Assembly: GCF_021462505.1 (NCBI RefSeq)
Contig: NZ_JAKEDV010000003.1
Span: forward strand, 235,432-299,431
DNA from: Thermus brockianus
GTDB taxonomy: Bacteria; Deinococcota; Deinococci; Deinococcales; Thermaceae
Length of the DNA stretch: 64,000 nt
Direction of reading: 5' to 3'
The translations under genes were made by a program, and so were the position numbers. Under the pieces are notes generated by a model that did no database searches, had not been told where the DNA came from, and was given only the letters and a program-made list of their open reading frames with translations. This document shows positions 39,502-51,274 of the stretch, one piece after another (position 1 is the stretch's first letter; every line of letters starts with the position of its first letter).

Positions 39502-39939
39502 ATGCCTGAGGTCCATGTTGAGCGCTTTATCCTGGCTCCTCCTGAGAAGGTATACGCCTTAGCCAAGGATCTGGAGGGCTTAAAGCCTTTTCTGAAAGAC
39601 GTACAAACCCTTCGCCTTCTTCACCAAGAGGCAAACCGGACCCGGACGGAGTGGGTAGGGGTGGCGATGGGCAAGAAGGTCCGTTGGATTGAGGAGGAGG
39701 AATGGGATGACGCCCATCTCCGCAACCGCTTTTGGTCACCCGAAGGTGATTTTGACCGCTATGAGGGGACATGGGAATTTATTCGTGAGGGCGAGGGTAC
39801 CAGGGTTGTTTTGAACATAACCTACGAGTTAACCATCCCTATTTTTGGTCCCCTCTTGCGCCGATTGATTCACAAGCTGATGCAGGAAAATGCGCAGTCC
39901 GTACTCAAGGGTCTGGAGGATCGGGTTTTGGCCAGCTAG
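39502..39939 (+). CDS. SRPBCC (START-like) family protein
   Basis: 145 residues with the polyketide-cyclase/COQ10 pattern: HVERFILAPPEKVYALAKDL at the N-terminus, a beta-grip core, and the long C-terminal helix LLRRLIHKLMQENAQSVLKG. It may bind a lipid or quinone; the role is unknown. GC is lower than the flanking genes. It follows recX by 9 bp. Confidence 0.8.
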   Translation: MPEVHVERFILAPPEKVYALAKDLEGLKPFLKDVQTLRLLHQEANRTRTEWVGVAMGKKVRWIEEEEWDDAHLRNRFWSPEGDFDRYEGTWEFIREGEGTRVVLNITYELTIPIFGPLLRRLIHKLMQENAQSVLKGLEDRVLAS

Positions 39940-39968
39940 TTGCATAAGAGGGCGGTTTGCTCTAGCAT
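39940..39968 (+). promoter_or_regulatory. Probable promoter of spoVS-rsmB-proC
   Basis: TTGCAT (39940-39945), 17 bp, TAGCAT (39963-39968). It lies just after the SRPBCC stop and gives a leader of about 55 nt to spoVS. Confidence 0.5.
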
Positions 39969-40030
39969 GGTCCTGAAGCCGCCCATGTTTTTGCCGAACG
40001 GGGTGGCCCAAGAGCTTTCAGGAGGTCAAA

Positions 40031-40303
40031 GTGGAAACGTTGCGCGTCTCTTCCAAGTCCCGCCCCAACTCCGTGGCCGGCGCCATTGCGGCGCTTTTGC
40101 GCACCAAAGGCGAGGTGGAGGTGCAGGCCATCGGGCCCCAGGCGGTGAACCAGGCGGTGAAGGCCATCGCCATCGCCCGGGGGTACATCGCCCCCGATAA
40201 CCTGGACCTGGTGGTCAAGCCCGCCTTCGTCAAGCTGGAGCTGGAGAACGAGGAGCGGACCGCCCTGAAGTTCAGCATCAAGGCCCATCCCCTGGAGTCT
40301 TGA
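40031..40303 (+). CDS. spoVS: SpoVS-family protein (Alba-like)
   Basis: 90 residues, nearly identical in pattern to SpoVS of Bacillus and Thermus (LRVSSKSRPNSVAGAIAALL, AIGPQAVNQAVKAIAIARGY). GTG 40031 is preceded by GGAGG with 5-nt spacing. SpoVS has an Alba-like fold and controls development in sporulating bacteria; Thermus does not sporulate, so a nucleic-acid-binding regulatory role is inferred. Confidence 0.93.
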   Translation: METLRVSSKSRPNSVAGAIAALLRTKGEVEVQAIGPQAVNQAVKAIAIARGYIAPDNLDLVVKPAFVKLELENEERTALKFSIKAHPLES

Positions 40304-41499
40304 GGGCCGCGAACCCTAGGGCCCTGGCCCTCGCCCTTCTCCTCGAGGTGGAGCGGGGGGGAGGGGCCCAGCAACTTCTGGACCGGGCCCTGGACCGGGT
40401 GGCCTGGCCGGAAAGGGACAAGGCCTACGTTACCCACCTGGTCTACGGGGCCCTTAGGCGCCTTCGGCTTTTGGACCACCTCCTCGCCCCCCACCTGCCG
40501 CATCCGGAGAAGCTCCCTCCCTTGGTGCGCTGGGCCTTGCGCCTTGGGGCGTTGGAGTGGCTCTTGGGCAAGCCCGACCACGCCCGGGTGAGCCCCTGGG
40601 TGGAGGCGGTGAAGGGGCGCTACCCCCGGCTCGCCGGGCTCGTGAACGCCGTCTTGCGCCGCTTGGCGCCCAGGGAGGCCCCGGAGTGCGTGCGCCTTTC
40701 CCTTCCCGACTGGCTTTGCGAGAGGTGGCGGGGCTTTTTCGGGAGCCTGGACTTCGCCCAAGGCTTCAACGAGCCCGCTCCCCTTTTCGTCACCGCCTTG
40801 CGCCAGGTGGAGGGGCTAAGGCCCGGGCCTATCCCCGATAGCTACGTCTGGGAGGGCACGAAGACCGATTTCTCCGCCCTTGGCCTCCAGCCGCAAAACC
40901 CCGCCTCGCTCTTCGCCGCCCAGCTCCTAGAGGCGCAAAGGGGGGAGAAGGTCTTGGACCTTTGCGGCGGGGCGGGGCTAAAGGCGTTTTATTGGGCAAG
41001 CCGCGGGGCGGAGGTGGTTTCCTACGACCTCAACCCCAAGCGGCAGGAGGCGGGCAAGCGCACGGCGGAGAAGCTCGGCCTAAAGGTGGCCTACCGCACC
41101 CAGGACCTCACCCTCCCTATCCCCGAGCGGGCGAAGAAGGTGCTTCTGGATGCCCCCTGCACCGGCACGGGCACCTTCCGCAGCCACCCCGAGCGCCGCT
41201 ACCGCCTCGCCCCGGAGGACCCAGGCCGCATGGCCGAGCTTCAGCTAAAGCTTTTGGAAACTGCCGCCTCGGCCACGGAGGCGGGAGGGGTGCTGGTCTA
41301 CGCCGTCTGCTCCTTGACGGAGGAGGAGGGGGAAGGGGTGGCGCGGGCGTTTCTGGCCAGGCACCCCGAGTTCCGCCTCGAGCCCTTTTCCTGCCCCTTG
41401 CCGGTGCTTCGGGAGGGCCTTGGGGTACACGTGGCCCCGGAGGGGGGCTTGGACGGGTTTTATTACCTGCGCCTGCGGAAGGTAGACTCTAGGGCATGA
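40300..41499 (+). CDS. rsmB: 16S rRNA m5C methyltransferase RsmB-like
   Basis: 399 residues, TTG start overlapping the spoVS stop (TTGA). An NusB-like RNA-binding domain fills residues 1-130. The SAM-binding motif is [15 protein letters not shown]; the two catalytic cysteines are in [11 protein letters not shown] and [12 protein letters not shown]. It methylates a cytosine of 16S rRNA; the exact position is not shown by sequence. Confidence 0.88.
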   Translation: MRAANPRALALALLLEVERGGGAQQLLDRALDRVAWPERDKAYVTHLVYGALRRLRLLDHLLAPHLPHPEKLPPLVRWALRLGALEWLLGKPDHARVSPWVEAVKGRYPRLAGLVNAVLRRLAPREAPECVRLSLPDWLCERWRGFFGSLDFAQGFNEPAPLFVTALRQVEGLRPGPIPDSYVWEGTKTDFSALGLQPQNPASLFAAQLLEAQRGEKVLDLCGGAGLKAFYWASRGAEVVSYDLNPKRQEAGKRTAEKLGLKVAYRTQDLTLPIPERAKKVLLDAPCTGTGTFRSHPERRYRLAPEDPGRMAELQLKLLETAASATEAGGVLVYAVCSLTEEEGEGVARAFLARHPEFRLEPFSCPLPVLREGLGVHVAPEGGLDGFYYLRLRKVDSRA

Positions 41500-42281
41500 G
41501 GCTTGCCTTCTTGGGCCTGGGGAAGATGGGCCGGAGCATCCTGAAAGGGGCCCTGGAACGGGGGTTTTTGCGCCCCGAGGAGGTGGGGGTGGTGGGGCGC
41601 ACCCCGGAGCGCACGGAGGAGTTGGCGCGCGCCTTTGGCATCAAACCCCTGAGCCTCAAGGACCTGGCGCAGGCGGAGCGGGTCCTCCTGGCGGTGCAGC
41701 CCAGGGACTTCCCCCACCTGGCCCCGGAGATCGCCTTCCCCCAGGTGGGGTATATCTCCATCATGGCGGGGGTGTCCACGGCGGTCCTCGCCCGTAGGCT
41801 GGACTCGAGGCGGGTGGTGCGGGCCATGCCCAACCTGGCGGCGGTGATCGGGGAAAGCTCCACCGCCCTCACGGCGTTGCGCGAGGCCCGGGAGGCGAAG
41901 GACCTAGACTTCGCCCGGGCCCTTTTTGCCACCGTGGGGGACGTGTACGAGATCCCGGAGCACCTCTTTGACCCCTTCACCGCCATGTCCGCTTCCGCCC
42001 CCGCCTACCTGGCGGTGGTGGCGGAGGCCTTGGCGGACGCCGGGGTGAAGATGGGGATGCCCAGGGCCCTGGCCCTGCGCCTGGCGGCGGAGGCCTTGGC
42101 GGCCACGGGGGAGCTCCTCAAGACCCGCCATCCCGCCCAGCTAAAGGACGAGGTGGCGAGCCCCGGGGGCACCACCATCCACGGCCTGCACGCCCTCGAG
42201 GCCCGCGCCCTCCGCGCCGCCTTCTTTGAGGCGGTGGAGGCGGCCACCCGGCGGGGGCACGAGCTCGGGGAGGCGGAGTAG
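41496..42281 (+). CDS. proC: Pyrroline-5-carboxylate reductase
   Basis: 261 residues. N-terminal NADPH motif [14 protein letters not shown] and C-terminal signature [14 protein letters not shown]. Last step of proline synthesis. The ATG overlaps the rsmB stop (ATGA). Confidence 0.95.
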   Translation: MRLAFLGLGKMGRSILKGALERGFLRPEEVGVVGRTPERTEELARAFGIKPLSLKDLAQAERVLLAVQPRDFPHLAPEIAFPQVGYISIMAGVSTAVLARRLDSRRVVRAMPNLAAVIGESSTALTALREAREAKDLDFARALFATVGDVYEIPEHLFDPFTAMSASAPAYLAVVAEALADAGVKMGMPRALALRLAAEALAATGELLKTRHPAQLKDEVASPGGTTIHGLHALEARALRAAFFEAVEAATRRGHELGEAE

Positions 42282-42809
42282 GTGCGCCTCTTGGCCCTTC
42301 TCCCCCTTTTCCTCCTGGCCTTGGCCCAAGCCTTCCCCCCGGGGGGAGGCCGCTACGCCTACTCCGACGGCACGCTCCAAGAACTCCTCCCATACCCGGA
42401 GGGCTTCCGCCTGCGCTACCTGAGGGAGGGGCGGGTCTTCCGGGAAGACCGGCTCCGCCTTGCCCCCGAAGGGGTTTACCTCCTGGGGGTGGGCTTCCCC
42501 GAGGGGTACTTCCCCTTTGACCCCCCCCTCCTGCTCTACCCGGCCCGGCTTTCCCCCGGGGTGGCCTGGGGGGGAAACGCCCGCTTCCGGGGGCAGCGGG
42601 TGGCCCTTTCCGCCCGGGTGGAGGGCGTGGAGGGGGTGAAGGTCCAAGGGGGTGCCTTCAACGCCTACCGGGTGCGGGTGGCCTACACCACGGAAAAGGG
42701 GGGCACCGACCTCAAGGAGCTTTACCTGGTCCCGGGCCTGGGGGTGGTGGCCTACCGGGCGGGGGAGGCCTGGGTGGAGCTCCTCCGCTTCACCCCAGGT
42801 GCGCCCTGA
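42282..42809 (+). CDS. Secreted protein of unknown function
   Basis: 175 residues. GTG directly after the proC stop. Signal peptide MRLLALLPLFLLALAQA, then a beta-rich domain with no recognised catalytic motif. The 3' end overlaps the convergent glycosyltransferase by 20 bp. Confidence 0.7.
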   Translation: MRLLALLPLFLLALAQAFPPGGGRYAYSDGTLQELLPYPEGFRLRYLREGRVFREDRLRLAPEGVYLLGVGFPEGYFPFDPPLLLYPARLSPGVAWGGNARFRGQRVALSARVEGVEGVKVQGGAFNAYRVRVAYTTEKGGTDLKELYLVPGLGVVAYRAGEAWVELLRFTPGAP

Positions 42810-43422
42810 GGTAGTAGCGGAGGATCTCCCGGTACATGCGCATCCGGTGGAGAAACCCCGGGAGAAGGCCCCGCTTCTCCTCCTTCATCACCTGGCTCAC
42901 CCCCGGCAAGGGCAGGTAGCGCACCCGCCAGCCCCGGGCCTTGGCGTGGCGGGTGAGGAGGAGTTCTAGGTCGTAGCGGGCCCTTTCCAGGCCCGGCACC
43001 TCCCGGAGGGCTGGGGTGGCCAGGGCCCGCTGCCCCGAGAGGAAGGGGGTGAGGCGCATGGCCAGGTCCGTGGAAAGCCGCCCCCCCTGGAAGACCCCCA
43101 CGGCCATCTCCGCCTCTCCCCTGCGCACGGGGTCCAGAAGGGCGTGGAGGTGTTCGGGCTTGAGCCCGAGGAGGTCGGCGTCCAGGAGGATCACGTGGGG
43201 GGTCATTACCCGCTTAAGCCCCTCGGCGATGGCCCCGCCCTTGCCCCGGTTCTCGGGGAGGCGCACCACCTCCGCCCCCGCCTCCTCGGCCCTTTGGGCC
43301 GTGCCGTCCTTAGAGCCATCGTCCGCCACCACCACGGGAAAGCCCGCTTCCTGGGCCACCCGCACCACCTGGGCGATGGTGGCCTCCTCGTTATAGGCGG
43401 GGATGAGGACCGTGGCCGCCAT
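42790..43422 (-). CDS. Family 2 glycosyltransferase
   Basis: 210 residues. GT-A fold with VLIPAYNEEATIAQVV, VVADDGSKDGT and ILLDADLLGL (DxD). No C-terminal membrane segment. A dolichyl-phosphate-mannose-synthase-like sugar or glucosyl-3-phosphoglycerate-type transferase is possible; the acceptor is unknown. It shares one base with the rseP stop (TGATG). Confidence 0.85.
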   Translation of the reverse strand: MAATVLIPAYNEEATIAQVVRVAQEAGFPVVVADDGSKDGTAQRAEEAGAEVVRLPENRGKGGAIAEGLKRVMTPHVILLDADLLGLKPEHLHALLDPVRRGEAEMAVGVFQGGRLSTDLAMRLTPFLSGQRALATPALREVPGLERARYDLELLLTRHAKARGWRVRYLPLPGVSQVMKEEKRGLLPGFLHRMRMYREILRYYLRAHLG

Positions 43423-44432
43423 CAGCCCCCCAGAAGCCGCCTCAGGTCCTGGAAGGTGACCAAGAGAACGAGGAGGATGAGGAAGAGGAAGCCCAGGTAG
43501 TGGACCACCGCCTCCTGTTCGGGGCGGATGCGGAAGAGGCGGCCGAGGAAGAGGAGGAGGATCCGCCCCCCGTCCAGGGCGGGGATGGGGAGGAGGTTGA
43601 AGAGGGCCAGGGAGAGGTTGATGGCCGCCATGAGTTCCACCAGGCGGAAAAGCCCCTCCTGGGCCGCCCGTCCCGTTTCCGCCACGATGCCCACCGGCCC
43701 CATGACCCCGCTATTGGGGTTGCCCGAAAGCACCCCGAAAAGCCCCCCCACCAGGGCCCGCACCATCTCCGGGCCGAAGGCCAGGGTGCGGCTTGCCGCC
43801 AGGAGAAGCCCCTCCCCAAAGCCCACCCGGCGGTAGGCCACCTCCGGCTGGTAGACGAGCCCAAGCCGCTCCATCCCCGGCTCCCAGGTGAGGGAGAGTT
43901 GGACCTCTTCCCCGTGGCGGAGCACGGTGAGGGTGTGGGGGCCTGGCGTCTTAACCTTCTCAATGTCCTGGGGCTTTTGGAAGGGGATGCCGTCCACGGC
44001 GAGGAGGACGTCTTGGGGCTTTAGCCCCGCCCTTTCCGCCAGACTCCCCGGCACCACCTCCAGGACCACCGCCCGGCCCGTGGCCTCGGGCACCCCTTGG
44101 GCGCTAAAGAGGTAGCCGAGAAGCCCCCAGGCCAAGAGCACGTTCATCGCCACCCCGGCCACCAGGACGAGGAGTTTCCCGAGGAAGGGGAGGGCGTCGT
44201 AGCCTCGGCCTCGCTCCTCGGGGAGGAGGCCTTCAATGTCGGCGTAGCCGCCCAAGGGGATGGCGGAAAGCCGCCACTCGGTGCCGAAGGCTTGCCGCCT
44301 CAGGAGGATGGGCCCGAAGCCCACGCTGAAGGCCTTGACCCGCACCCCCTGGAGCTTGGCCGCCAGGTAGTGCCCAAGCTCGTGCACGAAGACGCTCACG
44401 CCGATGATGAGGAGAAACCAAAGAAGGCTCAT
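43422..44432 (-). CDS. rseP: Site-2 intramembrane metalloprotease RseP
   Basis: 336 residues from ATG 44432, which overlaps the dxr stop (ATGA); a longer frame extends upstream but lies inside dxr. First helix carries [11 protein letters not shown] (HExxH); one PDZ domain (about 110-195; [20 protein letters not shown]); [12 protein letters not shown] supplies the third zinc ligand. It cleaves anti-sigma factors or signal-peptide remnants. Confidence 0.93.
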   Translation of the reverse strand: MSLLWFLLIIGVSVFVHELGHYLAAKLQGVRVKAFSVGFGPILLRRQAFGTEWRLSAIPLGGYADIEGLLPEERGRGYDALPFLGKLLVLVAGVAMNVLLAWGLLGYLFSAQGVPEATGRAVVLEVVPGSLAERAGLKPQDVLLAVDGIPFQKPQDIEKVKTPGPHTLTVLRHGEEVQLSLTWEPGMERLGLVYQPEVAYRRVGFGEGLLLAASRTLAFGPEMVRALVGGLFGVLSGNPNSGVMGPVGIVAETGRAAQEGLFRLVELMAAINLSLALFNLLPIPALDGGRILLLFLGRLFRIRPEQEAVVHYLGFLFLILLVLLVTFQDLRRLLGG

Positions 44433-45532
44433 GCCCACCTCTTGGCCTCTTCCCGGGCCCAAGCGTCCACGGCGAAGAGGTTCTCCCATGTTAGGGGAAG
44501 GGAGGGGGTGGCTTCCAGGACCCGGGCGAGGATCTCCGGGATGCGGGTGAAGGGGATGCGGCCCGCCAAGAAGGCCTCCACCGCCACTTCGTCGGCGGCG
44601 GAAACCGCCACCTGGGCGACCCCGCCCCGCTTGCCCGCCTCGTAGGCCACCTTCAGGGCGGGGAAGCGGTTCAGGTCAGGCTCCAAGAACTCCAGGACCC
44701 CGGGGAGGGGGAGGTCCTTTAAGGGGGTTTCCGCCCGCTCGGGGTAGGTGAGGGCGTACTGGATGAAAAGCCGCATGTCCGTGGGGCCCAGGGCCGCTTT
44801 GAGGTTCCCGTCCACGAAGCGCACCAAGCCGTGGACGTAGGCCTGGGGGTGGACGAGGACCTTGATCTTCTCCAGGGGAAAGCGGAAGAGCTCCTTGGCC
44901 TCGAGGACCTCGAGGCCCTTGTTAAAGAGGGTGGCGGAGTCCACGGTGACCTTGGGCCCCATCCGCCAGCGGGGGTGGTTCAGGACCATCTCCGGGGTCA
45001 CCTGGGAGAGATCCTCGGGGGCCCTTAGGAAAGGCCCCCCGCTTGCGGTGAGGATGAGTTCGGCCACATCCTCCCGCCTTTCCCCGAGGAGGGCTTGGAA
45101 AAGGGCCGAGTGCTCGGAATCCACGGGGAGGATCTCCGCCCGAGCGGCCTCCACCTCCTGCCAAAGGAGGGGGCCCGCCGCCACCATGGCCTCCTTGTTG
45201 GCGAGGGCGATGCGCTTGCCCGTTTGGGCCGCCACCCGGGTGGGGGCAAGACCCGCCAGGCCCGGGATGGCCGCCACCGCCACCTCCGCCTCCAGGGCGG
45301 CCACCTCCTCGGGGGTGGCGAGCTTTAGGCCGGGGAAGTGCGCCCTAAGCTCGGGGTGGAGGCTTTCGTCCGCCGCCACCAGGAGGGGCTTCCACTCGGC
45401 GATCTGTTGGGAGAGCGTTTCCAGGTTTTTCCCGGCGGCGAGGCCCACCACCCTATAGCCCCGCCAGCGGCAGACCTCCAGGGCCTGCCGCCCGATGGAG
45501 CCCGTGGAACCCAGGATGACTACCCGTTTCAT
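44429..45532 (-). CDS. dxr: 1-deoxy-D-xylulose 5-phosphate reductoisomerase
   Basis: 367 residues. [16 protein letters not shown] is the NADPH motif; [12 protein letters not shown] and [10 protein letters not shown] line the active site. Second step of the MEP isoprenoid pathway. The ATG overlaps the cdsA stop. Confidence 0.96.
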   Translation of the reverse strand: MKRVVILGSTGSIGRQALEVCRWRGYRVVGLAAGKNLETLSQQIAEWKPLLVAADESLHPELRAHFPGLKLATPEEVAALEAEVAVAAIPGLAGLAPTRVAAQTGKRIALANKEAMVAAGPLLWQEVEAARAEILPVDSEHSALFQALLGERREDVAELILTASGGPFLRAPEDLSQVTPEMVLNHPRWRMGPKVTVDSATLFNKGLEVLEAKELFRFPLEKIKVLVHPQAYVHGLVRFVDGNLKAALGPTDMRLFIQYALTYPERAETPLKDLPLPGVLEFLEPDLNRFPALKVAYEAGKRGGVAQVAVSAADEVAVEAFLAGRIPFTRIPEILARVLEATPSLPLTWENLFAVDAWAREEAKRWA

Positions 45533-46359
45533 GTGAAGAGCACCACCAGAAAGTAGGTGAGGGGGAAGGTGAAAAGGAGGCTATCTATGCGGTCCAAAAG
45601 CCCCCCGTGCCCCGGCAGGAAGCGCCCGGAGTCCTTCACCCCGGCGAAGCGCTTGAGCATGGACTCCGCCAGGTCGCCGAGTTGCGCCGCCAGGGAGAGG
45701 AGGAGGCTAAAGAGCCAAAGCTCCAAAAGGCCGAAGGGGAAGACCTCCCGCACCCATCCGGTGTAGGCCACCAGGGCCAGAAAGCTCACCAATATGCCCC
45801 CTAGGGAGCCCTCGAGGGTCTTCCCGGGGCTGATCTCGGGGGCGAGCTTCCGGCGGCCAAAGGCCCGGCCTGCGAAGTAGGCCCCGATGTCCGTGGCGAA
45901 GCTGGCCACGATGGGCAGGCTTAGGGTCCAAAGCCCCAGCGTGCCGTCGGGGGTTTCCCGCAGGAGGAGGACGTAGCCCAGGCTCCAAGGCAGGTAGAGG
46001 AAGGCGAAGAGGGTAAAGGCGAAGCGGGGGATGTCCGCCCCCTTGAGGAGCTCGTAGCTGAAGCTCGCCATGAGGAAAAGCCCCAGGGCTACCTCCCGCC
46101 AGGGCACCTGGGGGAAGTGCCAGTAGAGGGTGGGCAGGGAAAAGAGGTAGACCCCCACGCCCCCCACGAGGAGAAGGGGGAGGTTGAGGCGGATGCCCCG
46201 CCGGGCCAGCATCTCCTTGAGCTCCAGCGCCCCCAAAAGGAGGACCAGGACCAGGGTGGGCAGGATCAGGACCACCCCGGCCCAGAGGACGAAAAGGAGG
46301 AGCGCCGCCCCCACCAGGGCGGAAACCACCCGGGTGGGAAGGTCCTCCCGTCCCGTCAT
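45529..46359 (-). CDS. cdsA: Phosphatidate cytidylyltransferase
   Basis: 276 residues, about eight membrane helices. C-terminal signature [20 protein letters not shown]. Makes CDP-diacylglycerol for phospholipid synthesis. Part of the frr-cdsA-dxr-rseP order that is common in bacteria. Confidence 0.95.
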   Translation of the reverse strand: MTGREDLPTRVVSALVGAALLLFVLWAGVVLILPTLVLVLLLGALELKEMLARRGIRLNLPLLLVGGVGVYLFSLPTLYWHFPQVPWREVALGLFLMASFSYELLKGADIPRFAFTLFAFLYLPWSLGYVLLLRETPDGTLGLWTLSLPIVASFATDIGAYFAGRAFGRRKLAPEISPGKTLEGSLGGILVSFLALVAYTGWVREVFPFGLLELWLFSLLLSLAAQLGDLAESMLKRFAGVKDSGRFLPGHGGLLDRIDSLLFTFPLTYFLVVLFT

Positions 46360-46428
46360 CCCCCACCCCCGGCAAGGGAGGGCGGTTCCGCCGCCTTTAG
46401 CGCCCGCACGCCGCCCCTTGCCCTGGGC

Positions 46429-46986
46429 CTAGCCCAGGATCTCCTGCTCCTTCTTTTCCAAAAGCTCGTCCGCCTTGGCGATGAACTCGTCCGTGATCTT
46501 CTGGATCTCCGCCTCGGCCCGCTTGGTGTCGTCCTCGGAGAGGTGGAGGTCCTTGGCCAGCTTCTTGAGCTTCTCCAGGGCCTCCCGGCGGATGTTGCGG
46601 ATGGCTATCCGGCCCTCCTCGGCGTAGTGGCGGGCCGCCTTGACCAGCTCCTTGCGCCTTTCCTCCGTGAGGGGAGGGATGTTGATGTAGAGGGCATCCC
46701 CCTTGTTGGCGGGGTTCAGGCCCAGGTCGGAGTCGCGGATGGCCTTCTCAATGGCCTTTAGGGCGTTCTGGTCCCAGGACTGGACCACCAGGGTCCGGGC
46801 ATCTGGGGCGCTGACGGTGGCGATCTGGTTGAGGGGAACGTGGGTGCCGTAGTACTCCACCTTGAGGTGGAGGAGCAGGGCGGGGTTGGCCCGCCCCGAG
46901 CGCAGGCCCGCCAGGTTGTGCTCCAGGGCCTCGAGGCTCTTTTGCATGTGGCTTCGGGTTTCTGCGTACAGCTCCTTCAGGGTCAT
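46429..46986 (-). CDS. frr: Ribosome recycling factor
   Basis: 185 residues, the usual size. Typical stretches are HNLAGLRSGRANPALL, LNQIATVSAPDARTLVV and KLAKDLHLSEDDTKRAE. Splits post-termination ribosomes with EF-G. It starts 12 bp after pyrH with AAAGGAGG before the ATG. Confidence 0.97.
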   Translation of the reverse strand: MTLKELYAETRSHMQKSLEALEHNLAGLRSGRANPALLLHLKVEYYGTHVPLNQIATVSAPDARTLVVQSWDQNALKAIEKAIRDSDLGLNPANKGDALYINIPPLTEERRKELVKAARHYAEEGRIAIRNIRREALEKLKKLAKDLHLSEDDTKRAEAEIQKITDEFIAKADELLEKKEQEILG

Positions 46987-46998
46987 GGCGCCTCCTTT

Positions 46999-49131
<2,133 letters not shown>

Positions 49132-49235
49132 ATTCCTCCCGTTCGGGGAAGGTTGGGCTTGGCGTTTCCCGTGCGCCGGCCTCGTTCCCGCAGGACCTTC
49201 CCCTGCCTGGCGGGCTGGTCCGGCACACCTCTCCG

Positions 49236-49264
49236 ATTATAGGGGGCCTTTCCCCTTTGCGTAA
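49236..49264 (-). promoter_or_regulatory. rpsB: rpsB-tsf promoter and leader
   Basis: On the minus strand TATAAT (49241-49236) is preceded 17 bp upstream by TTACGC (49264-49259). The transcript would have a GC-rich leader of about 98 nt before the rpsB ATG, long enough to fold; autoregulation by S2 is possible but not shown. Confidence 0.6.
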
Positions 49265-49285
49265 GCCCCCCCTTTGGGCTATACT
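49257..49285 (+). promoter_or_regulatory. Promoter of tRNA-Ala
   Basis: TTGCGT (49257-49262), 17 bp, TATACT (49280-49285), 11 nt before the mature tRNA. It faces the rpsB promoter and overlaps its -35. Confidence 0.65.
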
Positions 49286-49296
49286 CCCTAGGGCGC

Positions 49297-49371
49297 GGGG
49301 CGGTAGCTCAGAGGGAGAGCACCCGCCTTGCAAGCGGGAGGTCAGGGGTTCAAATCCCCTCCGCTCCACCA
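49297..49371 (+). tRNA. tRNA-Ala (anticodon UGC)
   Basis: 75 nt including an encoded CCA. Acceptor GGGGCGG pairs with CCGCTCC (one G-U); the anticodon stem CCCGC/GCGGG encloses loop CTTGCAA with anticodon TGC at 49329-49331; the T loop is GGTTCAAATCC. The integrase gene ends 62 bp beyond its 3' end, so this tRNA is the probable attachment site of the downstream element. Confidence 0.97.
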
Positions 49372-49389
49372 AGTCAGGGACGAGGAAAT

Positions 49390-49411
49390 CCCCCGGGGTC
49401 TCCCCCGGGGG
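49390..49411. terminator. Bidirectional terminator between tRNA-Ala and the integrase gene
   Basis: CCCCCGGGG-TCTC-CCCCGGGGG is a perfect 9-bp stem with a 4-nt loop, 18 nt after the tRNA. It could end both the tRNA transcript and the integrase transcript; the T-runs on both sides are short. Confidence 0.6.
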
Positions 49412-49433
49412 TTGGCGTTTTACTACCCCTTGA

Positions 49434-50579
49434 CTACCCCTTGTCTTTGCCGAGGGGGTCGAGGTGGCGGAGGGTCTGTTTGAGGTCTTCTTCGGAGACG
49501 CGGGTGTAGTGTTGGAGGGCCACGGCGAGGCTTTTGTGGCCTGCGAGGGCGGCGGCGAGCTTAGGGTTTTTGGTTTCCCGGACGACGCGGGTGATGAAGG
49601 TGCCCCGGAGGTCGTGGAGGCGGGCGCGGGGTACTCCGGCTTTTTTGAGGACGCGGAGCCAGGTGCGCCGGAGGTTGCTGGGGTGGACGGGGTTACCCGT
49701 GGTGGAGGGGAAGACGAGGCCCTGTGGTTGGTACAGCTCTTCCAGGACCATGCGTTCCCTGTGGGCGAGGAGGACTTCTTTGGCCTCTTCGGTGAGGGGG
49801 AGGACGCGGTTGGAGCCGGAGGTCTTGGTGGGGCCGAGGATGGGCTGTCCGGTGCGGGTGTTGACGGTGAGGGCGCGCCGGATGTGGAGGAGGTCTTTTT
49901 CGAAGTCGATGTCGGACCAGAGGAGGCCGAGGACTTCTCCCCGGCGGAGGCCGTAGGCGGCGAGGAGGTAGAAAGCGGGGTAGAGGCGGTGGGTCTTGAG
50001 GACCTCGAGGACGCACCGGAGCTCTTCCTCGGAGATCTCGCGGCCCACTTCCCGTTGGGGGAAGCGGGGGAGGACGGTGCGGTCCACGGGGTTTTCGTGG
50101 AGGCGACCGTAGCGCACGGCCCGTTCCAGGGCGGCGTGGAGGAAGTTGCGGACGTGGGTCACGGTGGAGCGGCTGTACCCCTCCTGGGCGAGGGCGCGGA
50201 AGAGGGCTTCCAGGCGCTCTGGGGTGAGGTGGTCCAGACGGGGTGAGCCGAGGCGGTCCACCACGAGCCGGGTGTAGCGGGCGTATTCGTTGAGGGTGTT
50301 CTCCCGCCTCCCCTCCGCCCGGGCGGCCTCCGCGTGGGCTTCCAGCCACTCCAGGAGTCCGGGGGGTTCCTCGGGGTCAGCCCGGGTGAGGCCGTAGGCC
50401 AGGGCGAGCTTGCGGCGCAAAAGCTCCGCCTTCCGCGCGTTTTCCCGGCTCCTGGGACCCGGGGAGTAGAAGCTCTTCCGCTTCCCCCCCACGGTGAGGC
50501 GCACCTCGTAGACCCCCAGGTCCTCCCGGTAGCGCACAGAGCCCTCCCCTTTCCGGTTCCGCTTCGGCATCAGGGACAT
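49434..50579 (-). CDS. Tyrosine recombinase/integrase
   Basis: 381 residues. An N-terminal AP2-like arm-binding region (KGEGSVRYREDLGVYEVRL), a SAM-like core-binding domain (about 75-165) and a catalytic domain with Arg in YGLRRGEVLGL, HDLRGTFIT, GHKS and the nucleophile Tyr in ALQHYTRV. Its 3' end abuts tRNA-Ala, the usual place for the enzyme that integrates the element there. Start ATG 50579; an internal ATG three codons later is an alternative. Confidence 0.94.
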   Translation of the reverse strand: MSLMPKRNRKGEGSVRYREDLGVYEVRLTVGGKRKSFYSPGPRSRENARKAELLRRKLALAYGLTRADPEEPPGLLEWLEAHAEAARAEGRRENTLNEYARYTRLVVDRLGSPRLDHLTPERLEALFRALAQEGYSRSTVTHVRNFLHAALERAVRYGRLHENPVDRTVLPRFPQREVGREISEEELRCVLEVLKTHRLYPAFYLLAAYGLRRGEVLGLLWSDIDFEKDLLHIRRALTVNTRTGQPILGPTKTSGSNRVLPLTEEAKEVLLAHRERMVLEELYQPQGLVFPSTTGNPVHPSNLRRTWLRVLKKAGVPRARLHDLRGTFITRVVRETKNPKLAAALAGHKSLAVALQHYTRVSEEDLKQTLRHLDPLGKDKG

Positions 50580-50600
50580 GATACCGACACCCGGAAGGGC

Positions 50601-50629
50601 TTGACGGAAGGCGGGTTTTCTACTATAGT
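50601..50629 (+). promoter_or_regulatory. Promoter of the excisionase-like gene
   Basis: TTGACG (50601-50606), 17 bp, TATAGT (50624-50629): the best sigma-70-type match in the element. AAAGGAGG follows at 50637-50644. Confidence 0.75.
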
Positions 50630-50650
50630 TGTGGTGAAAGGAGGCAGAGG

Positions 50651-50854
50651 ATGATGGAGAAACTAGAAGAGGCCAAGTTGGTGTACGGGATGGAGGAGGC
50701 GGCGTGGGCGCTTGGGGTGTCGTCCACGCAGGTGCGGAACTGGATCCGCAAGGGGGCGTTGAAGGCGTTTCGTGTGGGGCGGCGGGTGTTGATCCGGCGG
50801 GAGGTCCTGGAGGAGTTCGTGCGGGAGATGGAGGCGGGGAGGGTGACCACCTAG
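50651..50854 (+). CDS. Excisionase-like winged HTH protein
   Basis: 67 residues. MerR/excisionase (HTH_17) pattern: GMEEAAWALGVSSTQVRNWI and KAFRVGRRVLIRREVLEEFV. It is divergent from the integrase with 71 bp between the starts and probably binds the attachment site or controls the int promoter. Confidence 0.85.
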   Translation: MMEKLEEAKLVYGMEEAAWALGVSSTQVRNWIRKGALKAFRVGRRVLIRREVLEEFVREMEAGRVTT

Positions 50855-51229
50855 CCTCGCCTTCCCCGCCGCCTCCTACCTTCTCTCATCAGAGCGGGGG
50901 TAGGGGGCGGAAGCCCTTTCGCTGACCGGAGACTCCGAGGTTTCCGTGGAGTTTGCGCGGAATGTGGTGGGGCTTTGGCTACATGGAAGGCTCCGTTTAT
51001 TCCGTGTCCTTCAAGGGATCGCCGTGGTCCGGTGTCTACAGGGTAGGCGTTGACTTCACGGGGTCTACACGAGGTACAGGGTACGGTGGACCGTTGCTAC
51101 AGGGTGTTCCGTGACTTTATCGTGAACGTCCTGGAAGAAAGAGGAAGGAGGTCACGGGGGCGACACCGAATCTACGGTAGACATCGTGTCTTCAATAAAA
51201 CGACCGCGTTTTTGAAAACTGGCGGCATC

Positions 51230-51258
51230 TTTACAGATTTATACCCTTGTAGTATGCT
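51230..51258 (+). promoter_or_regulatory. Promoter with no obvious downstream gene
   Basis: TTTACA (51230-51235), 17 bp, TATGCT (51253-51258). Transcription would begin near 51265 and meet a strong hairpin at 51275, then run antisense to the repressor gene if it reads through. Confidence 0.45.
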
Positions 51259-51274
51259 GTGATCGGGGAAAAGT

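Noticed and set aside
44433-44489. Longer N-terminus of RseP
   Set aside because: The added residues overlap dxr out of frame and are Gly/Arg-rich. ATG 44432 overlaps the dxr stop and gives a protein that begins directly with the first membrane helix.
51050-51262. 70-codon frame in the noncoding region of the element
   Set aside because: TTG start without ribosome site, and it runs through the TACAGGGT repeats and the promoter at 51230. The composition is not protein-like.
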